From Helicobacter muridarum (lineage in GTDB: Bacteria > Campylobacterota > Campylobacteria > Campylobacterales > Helicobacteraceae), in assembly GCF_000765805.2 (NCBI RefSeq), contig NZ_JRPD02000003.1, forward strand, positions 1 through 64,000: 64,000 bases of DNA, written 5' to 3'. Under the pieces are notes generated by a model, which ran no database searches, had not been told where the DNA came from, and worked only from the letters and a program-made list of their open reading frames with translations. The position numbers and the translations under genes are program-made. Below, in pieces: positions 19,553 through 27,895 of the stretch; the first letter of the stretch is position 1; each line of letters starts with the position of its first letter.

Positions 19553-20311
19553 TTAGGCGTTTAAAACAATCTTTAAAATCTCAAGCACATCATAATTATG
19601 ATTCTTACTTAAGATTCCAAAAATCTTAAAAGTTTCTAGCAAAAAATCCTTATCTTTAGAATCCAAAACAAGCAAAGCACATTCTTTAGGTTCTGCTACT
19701 CTGCCTAGAAGTAGGGGTTAGCATTGTAATTGCGTGATGGGAAAGCAAACATAAAGCATTGGCTGCACCCCAACCGCTCTTTGTTTTTCTTTAATCACAA
19801 TTTCTATAAAAACATCAAAATGATTAAATTTATGCACTAAAAGCGGATATGCTATCTGTGATTGATAAAATTCTACACCTAAAATCTTTTTACTCACAGG
19901 GTGGCTTCGCAATATTTGTAATTCATTCCTAGAATCCAAAAATTCATATTCTTGAATGTTTTGCAAAAATCTTGCTAAGTTCTCAATTTCATCTTTTGTA
20001 ACAATTCCCCACTGCACAAAATAATAAAGATATTCGCTCAATTCATAAAGAGCCTTAATTCTGCCATTTGCTCCTTGAAATTGCGTGTCTTGCAATGTGC
20101 TTAAAGCAAGTTTTGCTTCATCACTTTTATCCACATCATAGCCAATTTGCCATTCTATATAGTGTTTTTGTGAAAAGGGTGTTTGCCTCGTAGCAGTGGG
20201 TAGCCCATATTCATAGAAGCTATTGCGAGTTTTCACTCTTATTTTACCACTTTGTGTAGTGAGTGGAATCTCTGCAAATATTTTTTTATTTTCACATTTT
20301 TGAATCTTCAT
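19553..20311 (-). pseudogene. Putative type II restriction endonuclease with in-frame TAA
   Basis: The open frame from 20311 gives 197 residues to a TAA at 19718-19720. The same frame continues without a break for another 55 codons (GRVAEPKECALLVLDSKDKD and on to EILKIVLNA) before the stop at 19553-19555. A single nonsense change has therefore probably truncated a protein of about 252 residues. I do not recognise the family. Its 5' end overlaps the gamma-class MTase at 20292-21395 by 20 bases, which strongly suggests it is that enzyme's restriction partner. Confidence 0.6.
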
Positions 20312-21395
20312 AATGCACTCCTAGCAAATCTTTAAAATACTGCAAAATTTCAGGACTTAGAATCTTATTTTCACTTGCTTTGACAAAACAAGATTCTAAA
20401 GCCTTAAACTTTTTAAAATCAATCATCACATCGCAATTCCCAAAATAATAAGGAATATGTGGCAAAAAAGCCTTAAATACATCAACATAGCAATAAAGAC
20501 TATATTTTTCTTGTGTAACATAAATGGTATTGCTATTTTCTTTTTGCATAAAAGTTTTTGAACGACTTAGGGCATTAATATCTCGCAGAGTATAAAACAT
20601 CGCTACTTTTTTAGATTCCATAACACGCTTTTTATTTGGATATTTATCGATATATTGTGCTATAAAATCAAAATCATTAAGTTTAAAAGTTTTACCCTCA
20701 ATAGTTTTAAATGAAAAATTACTGATAAAGCTATAATTCATTCCCCTATCATCTCTTTGGTATAGGGCTATGATGATAGGAAAATATCCTTTAGAATCCT
20801 TGCAAAATTCTTTTGAGCTAATAATTATAGAATCTAAAAGCCTATAAGCTTTACTAAAGTCTTTTAATGCCTTAAAATTAGTTTTTTTAATCAAATAAGA
20901 GAGCGGGTGCAATACACAGATAAAATCTGCCCTCAATCTCTCATAAGAGCGCAAAAAGCTTATGCCTATATCCCTCGCTTGAAGTGCAGAATCTATAGGG
21001 ATAGAATCTTTATTTTTAAGAGTATTTTGAATAATAGAAGTTCTATCATTATAAGGTGGATTACCCACAATCACAAGTTTAGAGGATTGTGCTATATTAA
21101 AACTCTCTCTTGAGACATTGCTTAATGCGTTTTTATGATACAACATAACGCTAGAATCTAGCTTCTTTCGTGCAATTTTTAGGGCAGTTTTGTCAATATC
21201 TATTCCTATGGCTTTAGCAAACCCATTCACGCCTAAAAAATTTCCGCTTCCACAGGAGCTATCAAGTAGCACATATTCTTTAAACTCCACATATTGCTTA
21301 AGCATATTGTAAGCATATTGCACCAAAAAATCATTCGTATAAAAACTACCAAGATTAATTCTTTCCTTGGTGCTTAGGTGTGTTTGTGCTGTCAT
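20292..21395 (-). CDS. Gamma-class N6-adenine DNA methyltransferase
   Basis: A 367-residue MTase. The SAM motif I is LLDSSCGSGNFLG (43-55) and the catalytic motif IV is VGNPPYND (110-117). The order I before IV with NPPY marks a gamma-class N6-adenine enzyme of a type II system. The frame is intact, starting at the ATG at 21395. It overlaps the downstream putative endonuclease, so the two form an R-M pair in which only the MTase now appears whole. Target not known. Confidence 0.82.
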   Translation of the reverse strand: MTAQTHLSTKERINLGSFYTNDFLVQYAYNMLKQYVEFKEYVLLDSSCGSGNFLGVNGFAKAIGIDIDKTALKIARKKLDSSVMLYHKNALSNVSRESFNIAQSSKLVIVGNPPYNDRTSIIQNTLKNKDSIPIDSALQARDIGISFLRSYERLRADFICVLHPLSYLIKKTNFKALKDFSKAYRLLDSIIISSKEFCKDSKGYFPIIIALYQRDDRGMNYSFISNFSFKTIEGKTFKLNDFDFIAQYIDKYPNKKRVMESKKVAMFYTLRDINALSRSKTFMQKENSNTIYVTQEKYSLYCYVDVFKAFLPHIPYYFGNCDVMIDFKKFKALESCFVKASENKILSPEILQYFKDLLGVHYEDSKM

Positions 21396-21449
21396 TTATC
21401 TAAAAACCCTCTTAAAACATTGTCTCTGTCTGCAATTAAGCTAAAAGCA

Positions 21450-22229
21450 TTATAGCTTACCATAATCCTTTAGCCTCCTTTTTATAAGCTCACAATATTG
21501 TCTATCAAGCTCTAGCCCTACGCCTATGCGATGATTAGATTCTGCTTCTAAAAGACTTGTGCCACTCCCACAAAATGGGTCAAACACCACATCACCCACA
21601 TAAGAAAAAAGCTTGATGCACCGCTTAGGCAGCTCTCTAGGAAAGGGCGCAGGGTGTCCTATACGTTTTTTAGATTCTCCATTAAAATTCCATAGCCCAT
21701 TTGTCCAAGCCATAAACTCTTCTTTGCTTATATCGCTTTCTCCCTTATGCTTTTTCTTCCAATCTCCCTTATAAAGCACGACAATAAGCTCCACTGGAGC
21801 GATAACATAAGGTGCAGACGCACTAAGCCAACTCCCCCACGCTGTGCGCCTTGAGATATTGCCCTCATTCCAAATGATTGTGCTATGATAATTCCAACCG
21901 ATATTTTTTGCTAAAGTGGTTAAATCCGCCCCTACACTTTGTTGCCCACTTTTGTTTTTATCAAGCGGAATATTAAGGCAGAATCTTGCCCCATCTTTTG
22001 CCTACAAATAACAATTTTCTATCCATTTTTTAGAAAATTCTAAATAACTTTCATAAGAATTAGAATCTTCACTTGAATTGTATTCTATGCCTACATTATA
22101 AGGAGGGGAAGTGATGATTAAATCAAAAGAATCCCCTTGAAAATGCTCAGAGTTTAATATATCACCTTGATAGAGAGTGCAGTTATTGTGTTGATAATAT
22201 GGGGCGAGATTTATGCTCTGCATTGTCAT
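21450..22229 (-). pseudogene. Beta-class DNA methyltransferase with in-frame TAG
   Basis: Starting at 22229 (MTMQSINLAPYY), the protein reads DLIITSPPYNVGIEY, an SPPY/TSPPY motif IV typical of N4-cytosine or some N6-adenine enzymes, and stops at TAG 22002-22004 after 75 codons. The same frame continues directly as AKDGARFCLNIPLDKN and runs to 21450 with FDPFCGSGTSLLEAE (motif I) near the end. The full reading is about 259 residues, so one nonsense change splits an otherwise intact gene. Its start overlaps the stop of the upstream endonuclease gene by 4 bases (ATGA), so they were a coupled R-M pair. Confidence 0.82.
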
Positions 22230-22918
22230 AGCAATTTCCTTAAATCAATCAGCAAAGATTCTATACCCTTAACCTTATCACTTTTATCAAAAGCACTTTT
22301 AGCTAGATAGATTCCATCAAGTTCATATTCCATAACAATGCGGGATTTTTTAGAATTTTGGCTAAAACTTATTTCATCATCATTATCTGGAGTTATCATA
22401 AAGACTTTGATATGCCTTGTCGCCTCTGTTTCTAAAAGCTTTAATTTCCAATAGGGTGTTTCTGTATATCGCTCTCTAAAAGAATTTTTTACAGAAAGTA
22501 TTGCTAAGATTTTTGGTAATGCATTTTCCACCCTATAAATAATAATATCACCATCAGGCAATACACTATAATCTCCAAAATGCACTAATAGCATTCTTTT
22601 TATAGAATCTAATTCCGCATTAAGATTTTTTGAGCGTAAAATCTTATCATTTGTGGTTTTTAAATGATATTTTTTGCAAAATTCAAGGATTTCAATAACA
22701 AATTCTAAACCTCTCCCTATCACGCTTACCCAACCTTGCCTAGCTTTATTTATAGCCTCTTGTTCGCTAAAGCCTTGTGCTTTTAATTCGCTAATTTTTG
22801 CGCTATAAAACTGCTCTTTTTGTGTTGTAAAAAAATCTTTTAGATTGCTATATGCTTCATCTCCATACTCTAAAAGAAAAGCCCTAAAATCCTGTGCTAT
22901 TTTTTCATAAGGTTTCAT
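22226..22918 (-). CDS. Type II restriction endonuclease, possibly CCGG/BsaWI-type
   Basis: A 230-residue protein when started at the ATG at 22918, which has a strong GGAGGGGAA site. The upstream GTG at 22936 is less likely. PDGDIIIY (121-128) followed by SVKNSFRERY (142-151) resembles the active site and recognition arginines of endonucleases that cut around CCGG (the K-x-S-x-RER pattern, as in BsaWI relatives). That is a family-level guess. The frame is open. Its MTase partner downstream carries a nonsense codon. If this enzyme is active, another MTase must protect the genome. Confidence 0.6.
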   Translation of the reverse strand: MKPYEKIAQDFRAFLLEYGDEAYSNLKDFFTTQKEQFYSAKISELKAQGFSEQEAINKARQGWVSVIGRGLEFVIEILEFCKKYHLKTTNDKILRSKNLNAELDSIKRMLLVHFGDYSVLPDGDIIIYRVENALPKILAILSVKNSFRERYTETPYWKLKLLETEATRHIKVFMITPDNDDEISFSQNSKKSRIVMEYELDGIYLAKSAFDKSDKVKGIESLLIDLRKLL

Positions 22919-22957
22919 TTCCCCTCCCCAAAGCACTTAAAGATAACATAAGTATTT

Positions 22958-23764
22958 TTACAATCCTCGAAACAAGGAGTTTTCTGCGTAATTTTGTGAA
23001 ATTTGCAGTCTAAATTCATCTTTAATTTCTCCCTTGTTTGCCAACCTATCAAGTATCATTTCATAGTAAGGCTTGTGCAATTCACAGCTTAGCCATTTAC
23101 GCTTTAGCTTTTCGCAAAGCACAATCTCACCACCACTTCCACCAAAAAGGACAAATACGCAATCTCCCTCATTGGTACAAGACTTTATCAACATTTCTAC
23201 AAGCTTTAAAGGAATCTGACAAGAATGAAAGGTTTTATCTTTACTCACATTTTTGACTAAATCAAAATAAAACCAAGAATAAGGCATTCTACCTTTTTTT
23301 CCATTGGCAAGTCTTTGTAAAATTCTTTTATCAGTGGGATTTTGATAAGGCAGGGCGATATTATCCTTATAAAAGTGATTATCCTTGCTTTTAGTGGCGT
23401 GAAGTATGCTTCTATGTGCAGTTGTAAAACGTCTTTTACTATGTCCTACATTAGTATTATACACCCATACATACTCTTGCACATCATAAGCAATACAATC
23501 AAGGCAAAGCACACGCAAATACGCATTTTGTTTGGGATAGTTCATCATAAAGAGATTCCCACTAGGTTTTAAAACACGCATAGATTCTTTGGCTAACTCA
23601 CAATACCACGCAATATAATCCTCCCATTTTTGCGTGTATTTAGAACCATTATAGTTAATGCCTACATTATAATCAGGATCCCCATAGACCATATCCAAGC
23701 AAGAATCTGGCAAACTTTTAAGCACTTCTAGCACATCTTTATTGTAAATCTTATTTAATTCCAT
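22958..23764 (-). CDS. Type II adenine-type DNA methyltransferase
   Basis: A 268-residue MTase. Motif IV is GDPDYNVG (28-35), a DPPY variant. A SAM-site-like segment VFVLFGGSGGEIVLCEK lies near 205-221, giving beta-class order. The central part (SILHATKSKDNHFYKDN and PYQNPTDKR) resembles an MTase family common in Helicobacter. It begins directly after the stop of the upstream endonuclease gene (23765), so the two form a tight R-M operon. The frame is intact. Recognition site unknown. Confidence 0.8.
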   Translation of the reverse strand: MELNKIYNKDVLEVLKSLPDSCLDMVYGDPDYNVGINYNGSKYTQKWEDYIAWYCELAKESMRVLKPSGNLFMMNYPKQNAYLRVLCLDCIAYDVQEYVWVYNTNVGHSKRRFTTAHRSILHATKSKDNHFYKDNIALPYQNPTDKRILQRLANGKKGRMPYSWFYFDLVKNVSKDKTFHSCQIPLKLVEMLIKSCTNEGDCVFVLFGGSGGEIVLCEKLKRKWLSCELHKPYYEMILDRLANKGEIKDEFRLQISQNYAENSLFRGL

Positions 23765-24565
23765 TTAAACCCTCACCAAAATATATTCGCACGATTTTAG
23801 AAACTTTATAGAATCCAAATATAAAGGCTTATCAAATGTATAAGCCCAAAGTTTAATGCTATCATCTTTACGCACAAGATATACGCAAATAATTTTTTTG
23901 AAATTGAGATTTGAATTATAATAATATAAGAATGGATGATAAATTTGGTAGATATTAAAATCTCTTGGAATACCATTTTTTGCTTCAAATACACCTATTA
24001 TGCCATTAAATTCAAGGGTTAAATCAATTTCAATTTGTTGATTTTTTGCCTGTATTTCTTGTAAGCCAAAAAAGTAATTTAAATTTGCTTTTGTGCGATG
24101 AGGGAAGTAAGTTTTAGGGCGATTCTCAATGCTTAAATCCGCAAACTCTAAATCTGCTCCAAACAAAAAATGGTGCAAAATTCTTTGATTGTTTGCTACA
24201 CTTAAAATATTACTTTCACTATCATTATACTCATTAAGCAAACTCTTTTTATATTGCCATTTTACAGAATCTTGTAAAGGCTCAAAAGGGTGATAAAGCT
24301 TATTTATGCCTTGTATAAATTGATGATAACCTCCACCTAGATGAAGCAAACATATATCTTGATTCTTAAAAAGCGGGGGAAGTTTGTCGCTAGAATCTAG
24401 CTTTGTTACATCAAAACAAGGCAAAGCCGTAGTTTCTTTAGTAAATGGATTCCCAAAGCCATGTTTTATACACATTTCTTTGACTAAATCATTATGAAAT
24501 GTAAAATCCTCTTGCTGCTTGCAAAAATGATAGAGAGATTCTAAAACTAAATGTTTTTTATTCAT
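23765..24565 (-). CDS. Type II restriction endonuclease (PD-(D/E)XK)
   Basis: A 266-residue protein with IEIDLTLEF (Asp181) and GVFEAK (Glu194-x-Lys196), a good PD-(D/E)XK active site, in the C-terminal half. It is followed with no gap by its MTase. The start ATG overlaps the end of the chimeric purB fragment upstream and is preceded by a GGGGAGGGGAG purine run. Its first 35 bases are repeated next to the genuine purB end at 26480-26505, with an extra A. This shows that the gene once sat directly behind purB. The frame is intact. Confidence 0.72.
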   Translation of the reverse strand: MNKKHLVLESLYHFCKQQEDFTFHNDLVKEMCIKHGFGNPFTKETTALPCFDVTKLDSSDKLPPLFKNQDICLLHLGGGYHQFIQGINKLYHPFEPLQDSVKWQYKKSLLNEYNDSESNILSVANNQRILHHFLFGADLEFADLSIENRPKTYFPHRTKANLNYFFGLQEIQAKNQQIEIDLTLEFNGIIGVFEAKNGIPRDFNIYQIYHPFLYYYNSNLNFKKIICVYLVRKDDSIKLWAYTFDKPLYLDSIKFLKSCEYILVRV

Positions 24566-24706
24566 CTCCCCTCCCCAAAAACCCGCTTGAAAATAGAATC
24601 TACATTTTTTGTATAGTAGCTAAAATCAAAGCATTCTTTAATATTCTCCTCGCCAATAAGCCCTACAAGCTCATTATCTACCAATAAATACTGTAAATAT
24701 ATAGAT
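24536..24706. repeat. Direct repeat DR2, left copy
   Basis: About 170 bp matching 26475-26646 in the same orientation. It contains the start of the endonuclease gene at 24565 and the 3' end of purB. The two copies bracket the EcoRV-like module at 24775-26449. Confidence 0.85.
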
Positions 24707-24771
24707 TCTGCCCCTTTAATGCTTTTTCCACCCATATAACGAAGCGGTGATTTATAGAATCTAACATTCAT
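24562..24771 (-). pseudogene. Chimeric ORF: MTase N-terminal scrap fused to a purB 3' fragment
   Basis: A 69-codon ORF. Residues 1-20 (MNVRFYKSPLRYMGGKSIKG) resemble the beginning of a D12-class (Dam-type) MTase, with the SPLRYxGGKS motif. From about residue 22 it is the C-terminus of adenylosuccinate lyase (YLQYLLVDNELVGLIGEE to FKRVFGEGR), almost identical to the real purB end at 26502. It is the by-product of the DR2 duplication. A function is unlikely. Confidence 0.8.
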
Positions 24772-24774
24772 TGT

Positions 24775-25662
24775 TTATCCAAATAAAGATTTTTGCTTTG
24801 CAGGATTACTTTGCACAAGATTCGTATCTACAATATAATTTTTCACTAAAGATTCTTTTATTGTATTTCTATTATTTTTACTTGCTCCCAGATGATAAAA
24901 ATGCTCAATAATATCATTATAAAATCCATTCCATAATGTTGTTATGTATTTATTTTCTCTGTATTGATTACTATGCCAAGTTGAAAGGATAAATCTTGCC
25001 TTTGTGCTAGATAAAATCCCATAAAGCTCTTTTTCTTTTATTTCACTCCAAATATTAAAGTAATCACAATGCCTATCAATGTAGGGTGGGTCGCAGTAAA
25101 TAAAATCTCCGACTTGTGCCTGTTTAAGAGTATCTGCAAAATCGCAGATTCTAAATTCATAATCATTATTTTTTATAAGCTTACTTACCCAATCTATTTG
25201 ATTAACAATCTTTGTGATGTAGCTTTGAGTAAATCTTGTATCTTTTTTGCAATAGGGCACATTAAATCCGCCTTTTGAATTAAATCTCATAAGCCCATTA
25301 AAACAACTGCGATTTAAAAACAAAAAATCAAAATAACAAGCAGTTTTATTAAATCTCTCTCTAACTTTCAAATAATGCTCTTGCCCACTTTCCTCTAACA
25401 TAGAACCTTCTTGTTTTAAATATTCTCTTGCAGTTTCTTTATTAATCAAACCTTTTTGAATTGCTCTATAAAAATTGATGATATGTGGATTATTATCACT
25501 AAAAATCGCTCTTTTAGGTGCGATATTAAAGCCTACAACACCACTTCCCATAAAAGGCTCAAAATAGATTCCTTGATTATCCCATTCCATTGCACTTTTG
25601 ATAGAAAAAACAAGCTTACTTTTGATGCCTTGAATCTTAAGCGGTGGAATTTTAATTTTCAT
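24775..25662 (-). CDS. D12-class N6-adenine MTase, M.EcoRV-like
   Basis: A 295-residue Dam/D12-class MTase. KIPPLKIQGIKSKLV opens it, EPFMGSGVVGFNI (35-47) is motif I, NRSCFNGLMRFN (117-128) is the D12 family block and CDPPYIDRH (190-198) is motif IV. The length is close to that of M.EcoRV (298), and the upstream gene is an EcoRV endonuclease homologue. By inference it methylates the first adenine of GATATC. The frame is intact. It overlaps the endonuclease gene by 11 bases. It lies within the module flanked by DR2. Confidence 0.82.
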   Translation of the reverse strand: MKIKIPPLKIQGIKSKLVFSIKSAMEWDNQGIYFEPFMGSGVVGFNIAPKRAIFSDNNPHIINFYRAIQKGLINKETAREYLKQEGSMLEESGQEHYLKVRERFNKTACYFDFLFLNRSCFNGLMRFNSKGGFNVPYCKKDTRFTQSYITKIVNQIDWVSKLIKNNDYEFRICDFADTLKQAQVGDFIYCDPPYIDRHCDYFNIWSEIKEKELYGILSSTKARFILSTWHSNQYRENKYITTLWNGFYNDIIEHFYHLGASKNNRNTIKESLVKNYIVDTNLVQSNPAKQKSLFG

Positions 25663-26449
25663 TTTTGCCTCTATTTTTGCCTCTATATGCTAGATATTCT
25701 TTGAGTTTTGTAATTTTCTTTATGTTTCCTTTAGAATCTGTGATATTTATTTGTCCATAATTTATCCAATAATCATCAAAAATTTCCTCGCCAAGATTTG
25801 CAAATATGCCTTTTTCGTTGATAATATCGTCAATATTTTTGATACTGCCTATATTTGCGGTGTTGCCACTGCCACTAGAATCACTTGCTATTTTATATTT
25901 TTCCACAAAAAATAAAGTGAGATTTTGTATAACGGATGGAATCTTTTTTAAATCATTGATTCCATAACGCACAAATTCATTAATTAGCACCCTATCATAA
26001 ATTACACCTAAGCAAAAATGTCCCTGATACTGCTTATAAGGAAATTGAATATTCTTATTAGATTCTCTATTTTTAAAATATTCTCCATGTGAGCCTAGTG
26101 TAAAACCATTGCAAAGATTTGGGTTAGATTCATTACGGTAGGTTGTCTTTAAATCTACCGCAAACTTAATATTAGAATCTTGTTTTGAGACAAAAGATAA
26201 ATCAGGATAATAATTTTGATGACTAGGCAAAATAACCTCAAAACTATTAGCTTTAGCAAAAGCTAAAATATAGGGAAAAAGATGAATTTCTAAAATCTTA
26301 GAAATCACTTTTGCGTCATTTGAAAGGGTAAAAATTGTTTTATCACTATCAATGAAACCTTTAATTTTCCATTTAGAATCATCTCAGATTTTATTTTGTA
26401 TGCCTCCAAGAAACAATCTAAATTTTTCTATAAAATCTTGTTTTTTCAT
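25652..26449 (-). pseudogene. EcoRV-like type II restriction endonuclease with in-frame TGA
   Basis: The open part from 26308 reads NYYPDLSFVSKQDSNIKFAV then DLKTTY, with catalytic Asp36, Asp52 and Lys54. The 16-residue spacing is the same as Asp74, Asp90 and Lys92 in EcoRV. DSSGSGNTANIGSI and GIFANLGEEIFDDYW also match EcoRV blocks. Upstream, the same frame extends to an ATG at 26447-26449 and contains WKIKGFIDSDKTIFTLSNDA, which aligns with the EcoRV N-terminal region. It is interrupted by TGA at 26384-26386. The full reading is about 265 residues, compared with 245 for EcoRV. Restriction is probably lost, although internal initiation at 26308 could give a product lacking the N-terminal dimerisation part. 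Confidence 0.85.
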
Positions 26450-26474
26450 TCCCAACCCTTTATAGCTCTAGCAA

Positions 26475-26646
26475 AGATTCCAAAACTAAATGTTTTTTTA
26501 TTCATCTCCCCTCCCCAAACACCCGCTTAAAGATAGAATCTACATTTTTTGTATAGTAGCTAAAATCAAAGCATTCTTTAATTGCCTCCTCGCCAATAAG
26601 TCCCACAAGCTCACTATCTGCCAAAAGATATTGCAAGTATAAGCTT
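26475..26646. repeat. Direct repeat DR2, right copy
   Basis: Second copy of 24536-24706. It contains the true purB 3' end and, beyond the purB stop, a 5' scrap of the endonuclease gene (ATGAATAAAAAAACATTTAG) that soon loses homology. The poly-A here has one more A than the intact gene. Confidence 0.85.
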
Positions 26647-27839
26647 TCTCCTTTTTCATTCACCACTGCTTTACCATTTTGTAAGTCTTGCCACACTTTC
26701 ATCGCATTGCGTTGCACGATTTTATAAGCATTTTCGCGGCTCACGCCCTTTTTAGGCAATTCTAATAGAATCCTTTGTGAAAACACAAGCCCACCGGTTA
26801 AATTAAGATTTTTCATCATATTTTTAGGATAAACAACAAGCTTTTCTATCAAACCCTTAAGGCGATGAAGCATAAAATCAGTCGTGATAAAAGAATCTGG
26901 CAAAATGAATCGCTCAACGCTTGAGTGGCTAATATCCCGCTCGTGCCAAAGGGCAACATTTTCCATTGCTGGAATTGCAAAAGAGCGAATCATTCTGCAA
27001 AGCCCTGTGATATTCTCACTTAGTACGGGATTGCGCTTGTGCGGCATCGCGCTACTGCCCTTTTGTCCCTTTTCAAAATATTCCTCTGCTTCATACACTT
27101 CTGTGCGTTGCAAATGCCGAATCTCCACCGCAATTTTTTCACAACTACTCGCAAGAAGTGCCAAATCACTCATAAGCCTTGCGTATCTATCCCGCTGAAT
27201 GACTTGATTACTCACAGGAGCAGGTTTTAAGCCTAAATCTTTGCATACAATCTCTTCTAACTCCATAGGCGTATGGGCGAGATTCCCCATTGCTCCGCTT
27301 AATTGCCCCACAGAAATCACTTCTAAAGTAGATTCTAAAGCCTTCAAATGCCGACCCATTTCATCATACCATATTGCCAAAACAAGCCCAAAGGTAATAG
27401 GCTCTCCGTGGATTCCATGAGAGCGTCCTACCATAAGCGTATCCTTATACTCATAGGCATGCTTTTTTACCGCCTCTCTTAGCTCCCCTATATCAGATAA
27501 AATAATCTTTAAAGAATCCCTCATTTGCAACGCCACAGCGGTATCAATGCAATCACTACTTGTGATTCCATAATGAAACCAGCGGCTTTCCTCCCCCAAA
27601 GATTCAGCCACGCTTGTAGTAAAGGCAATTAAATCATGCTTTGTAACCGCTTCAATCTCATCAATACGCTCAATGTTAAATGTTGCATTCTTGCAGATTT
27701 TCTCACAATCACTATCCGGGATTAGCCCTAGCTTATTCCACCCACGCACCAAAGCCTTCTCCACCTCTAGCCAAGCAGAATATTTAGCATTTAAATCCCA
27801 AAGCTTTTTCATTTTCTCTCTTGCGTATCGCTCTACCAT
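26502..27839 (-). CDS. purB: Adenylosuccinate lyase
   Basis: A 445-residue fumarase-superfamily lyase with two steps in purine synthesis: SAICAR to AICAR and adenylosuccinate to AMP. The superfamily signature GSSAMPHKRNP is at 261-271, with the flexible-loop serines. Substrate blocks TKHDLIAF and HYGITSSDCIDTA lie in the N-terminal third. The length is normal. This housekeeping gene is embedded within the R-M island, and its last 45 codons were duplicated to 24562 by an R-M insertion. An AGGAG site precedes the ATG. Confidence 0.95.
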   Translation of the reverse strand: MVERYAREKMKKLWDLNAKYSAWLEVEKALVRGWNKLGLIPDSDCEKICKNATFNIERIDEIEAVTKHDLIAFTTSVAESLGEESRWFHYGITSSDCIDTAVALQMRDSLKIILSDIGELREAVKKHAYEYKDTLMVGRSHGIHGEPITFGLVLAIWYDEMGRHLKALESTLEVISVGQLSGAMGNLAHTPMELEEIVCKDLGLKPAPVSNQVIQRDRYARLMSDLALLASSCEKIAVEIRHLQRTEVYEAEEYFEKGQKGSSAMPHKRNPVLSENITGLCRMIRSFAIPAMENVALWHERDISHSSVERFILPDSFITTDFMLHRLKGLIEKLVVYPKNMMKNLNLTGGLVFSQRILLELPKKGVSRENAYKIVQRNAMKVWQDLQNGKAVVNEKGESLYLQYLLADSELVGLIGEEAIKECFDFSYYTKNVDSIFKRVFGEGR

Positions 27840-27895
27840 AATAAATCCTCCTTAAAACATATAGGCTTTACTTCTATAATCTACTAGAATCTTTA

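Noticed and set aside
19553-26449. Stop-codon recoding in the R-M genes
   Set aside because: TAA, TAG and TGA each occur once in different genes with no shared context or recoding element, and neighbours use normal stops. Independent nonsense changes explain it better.
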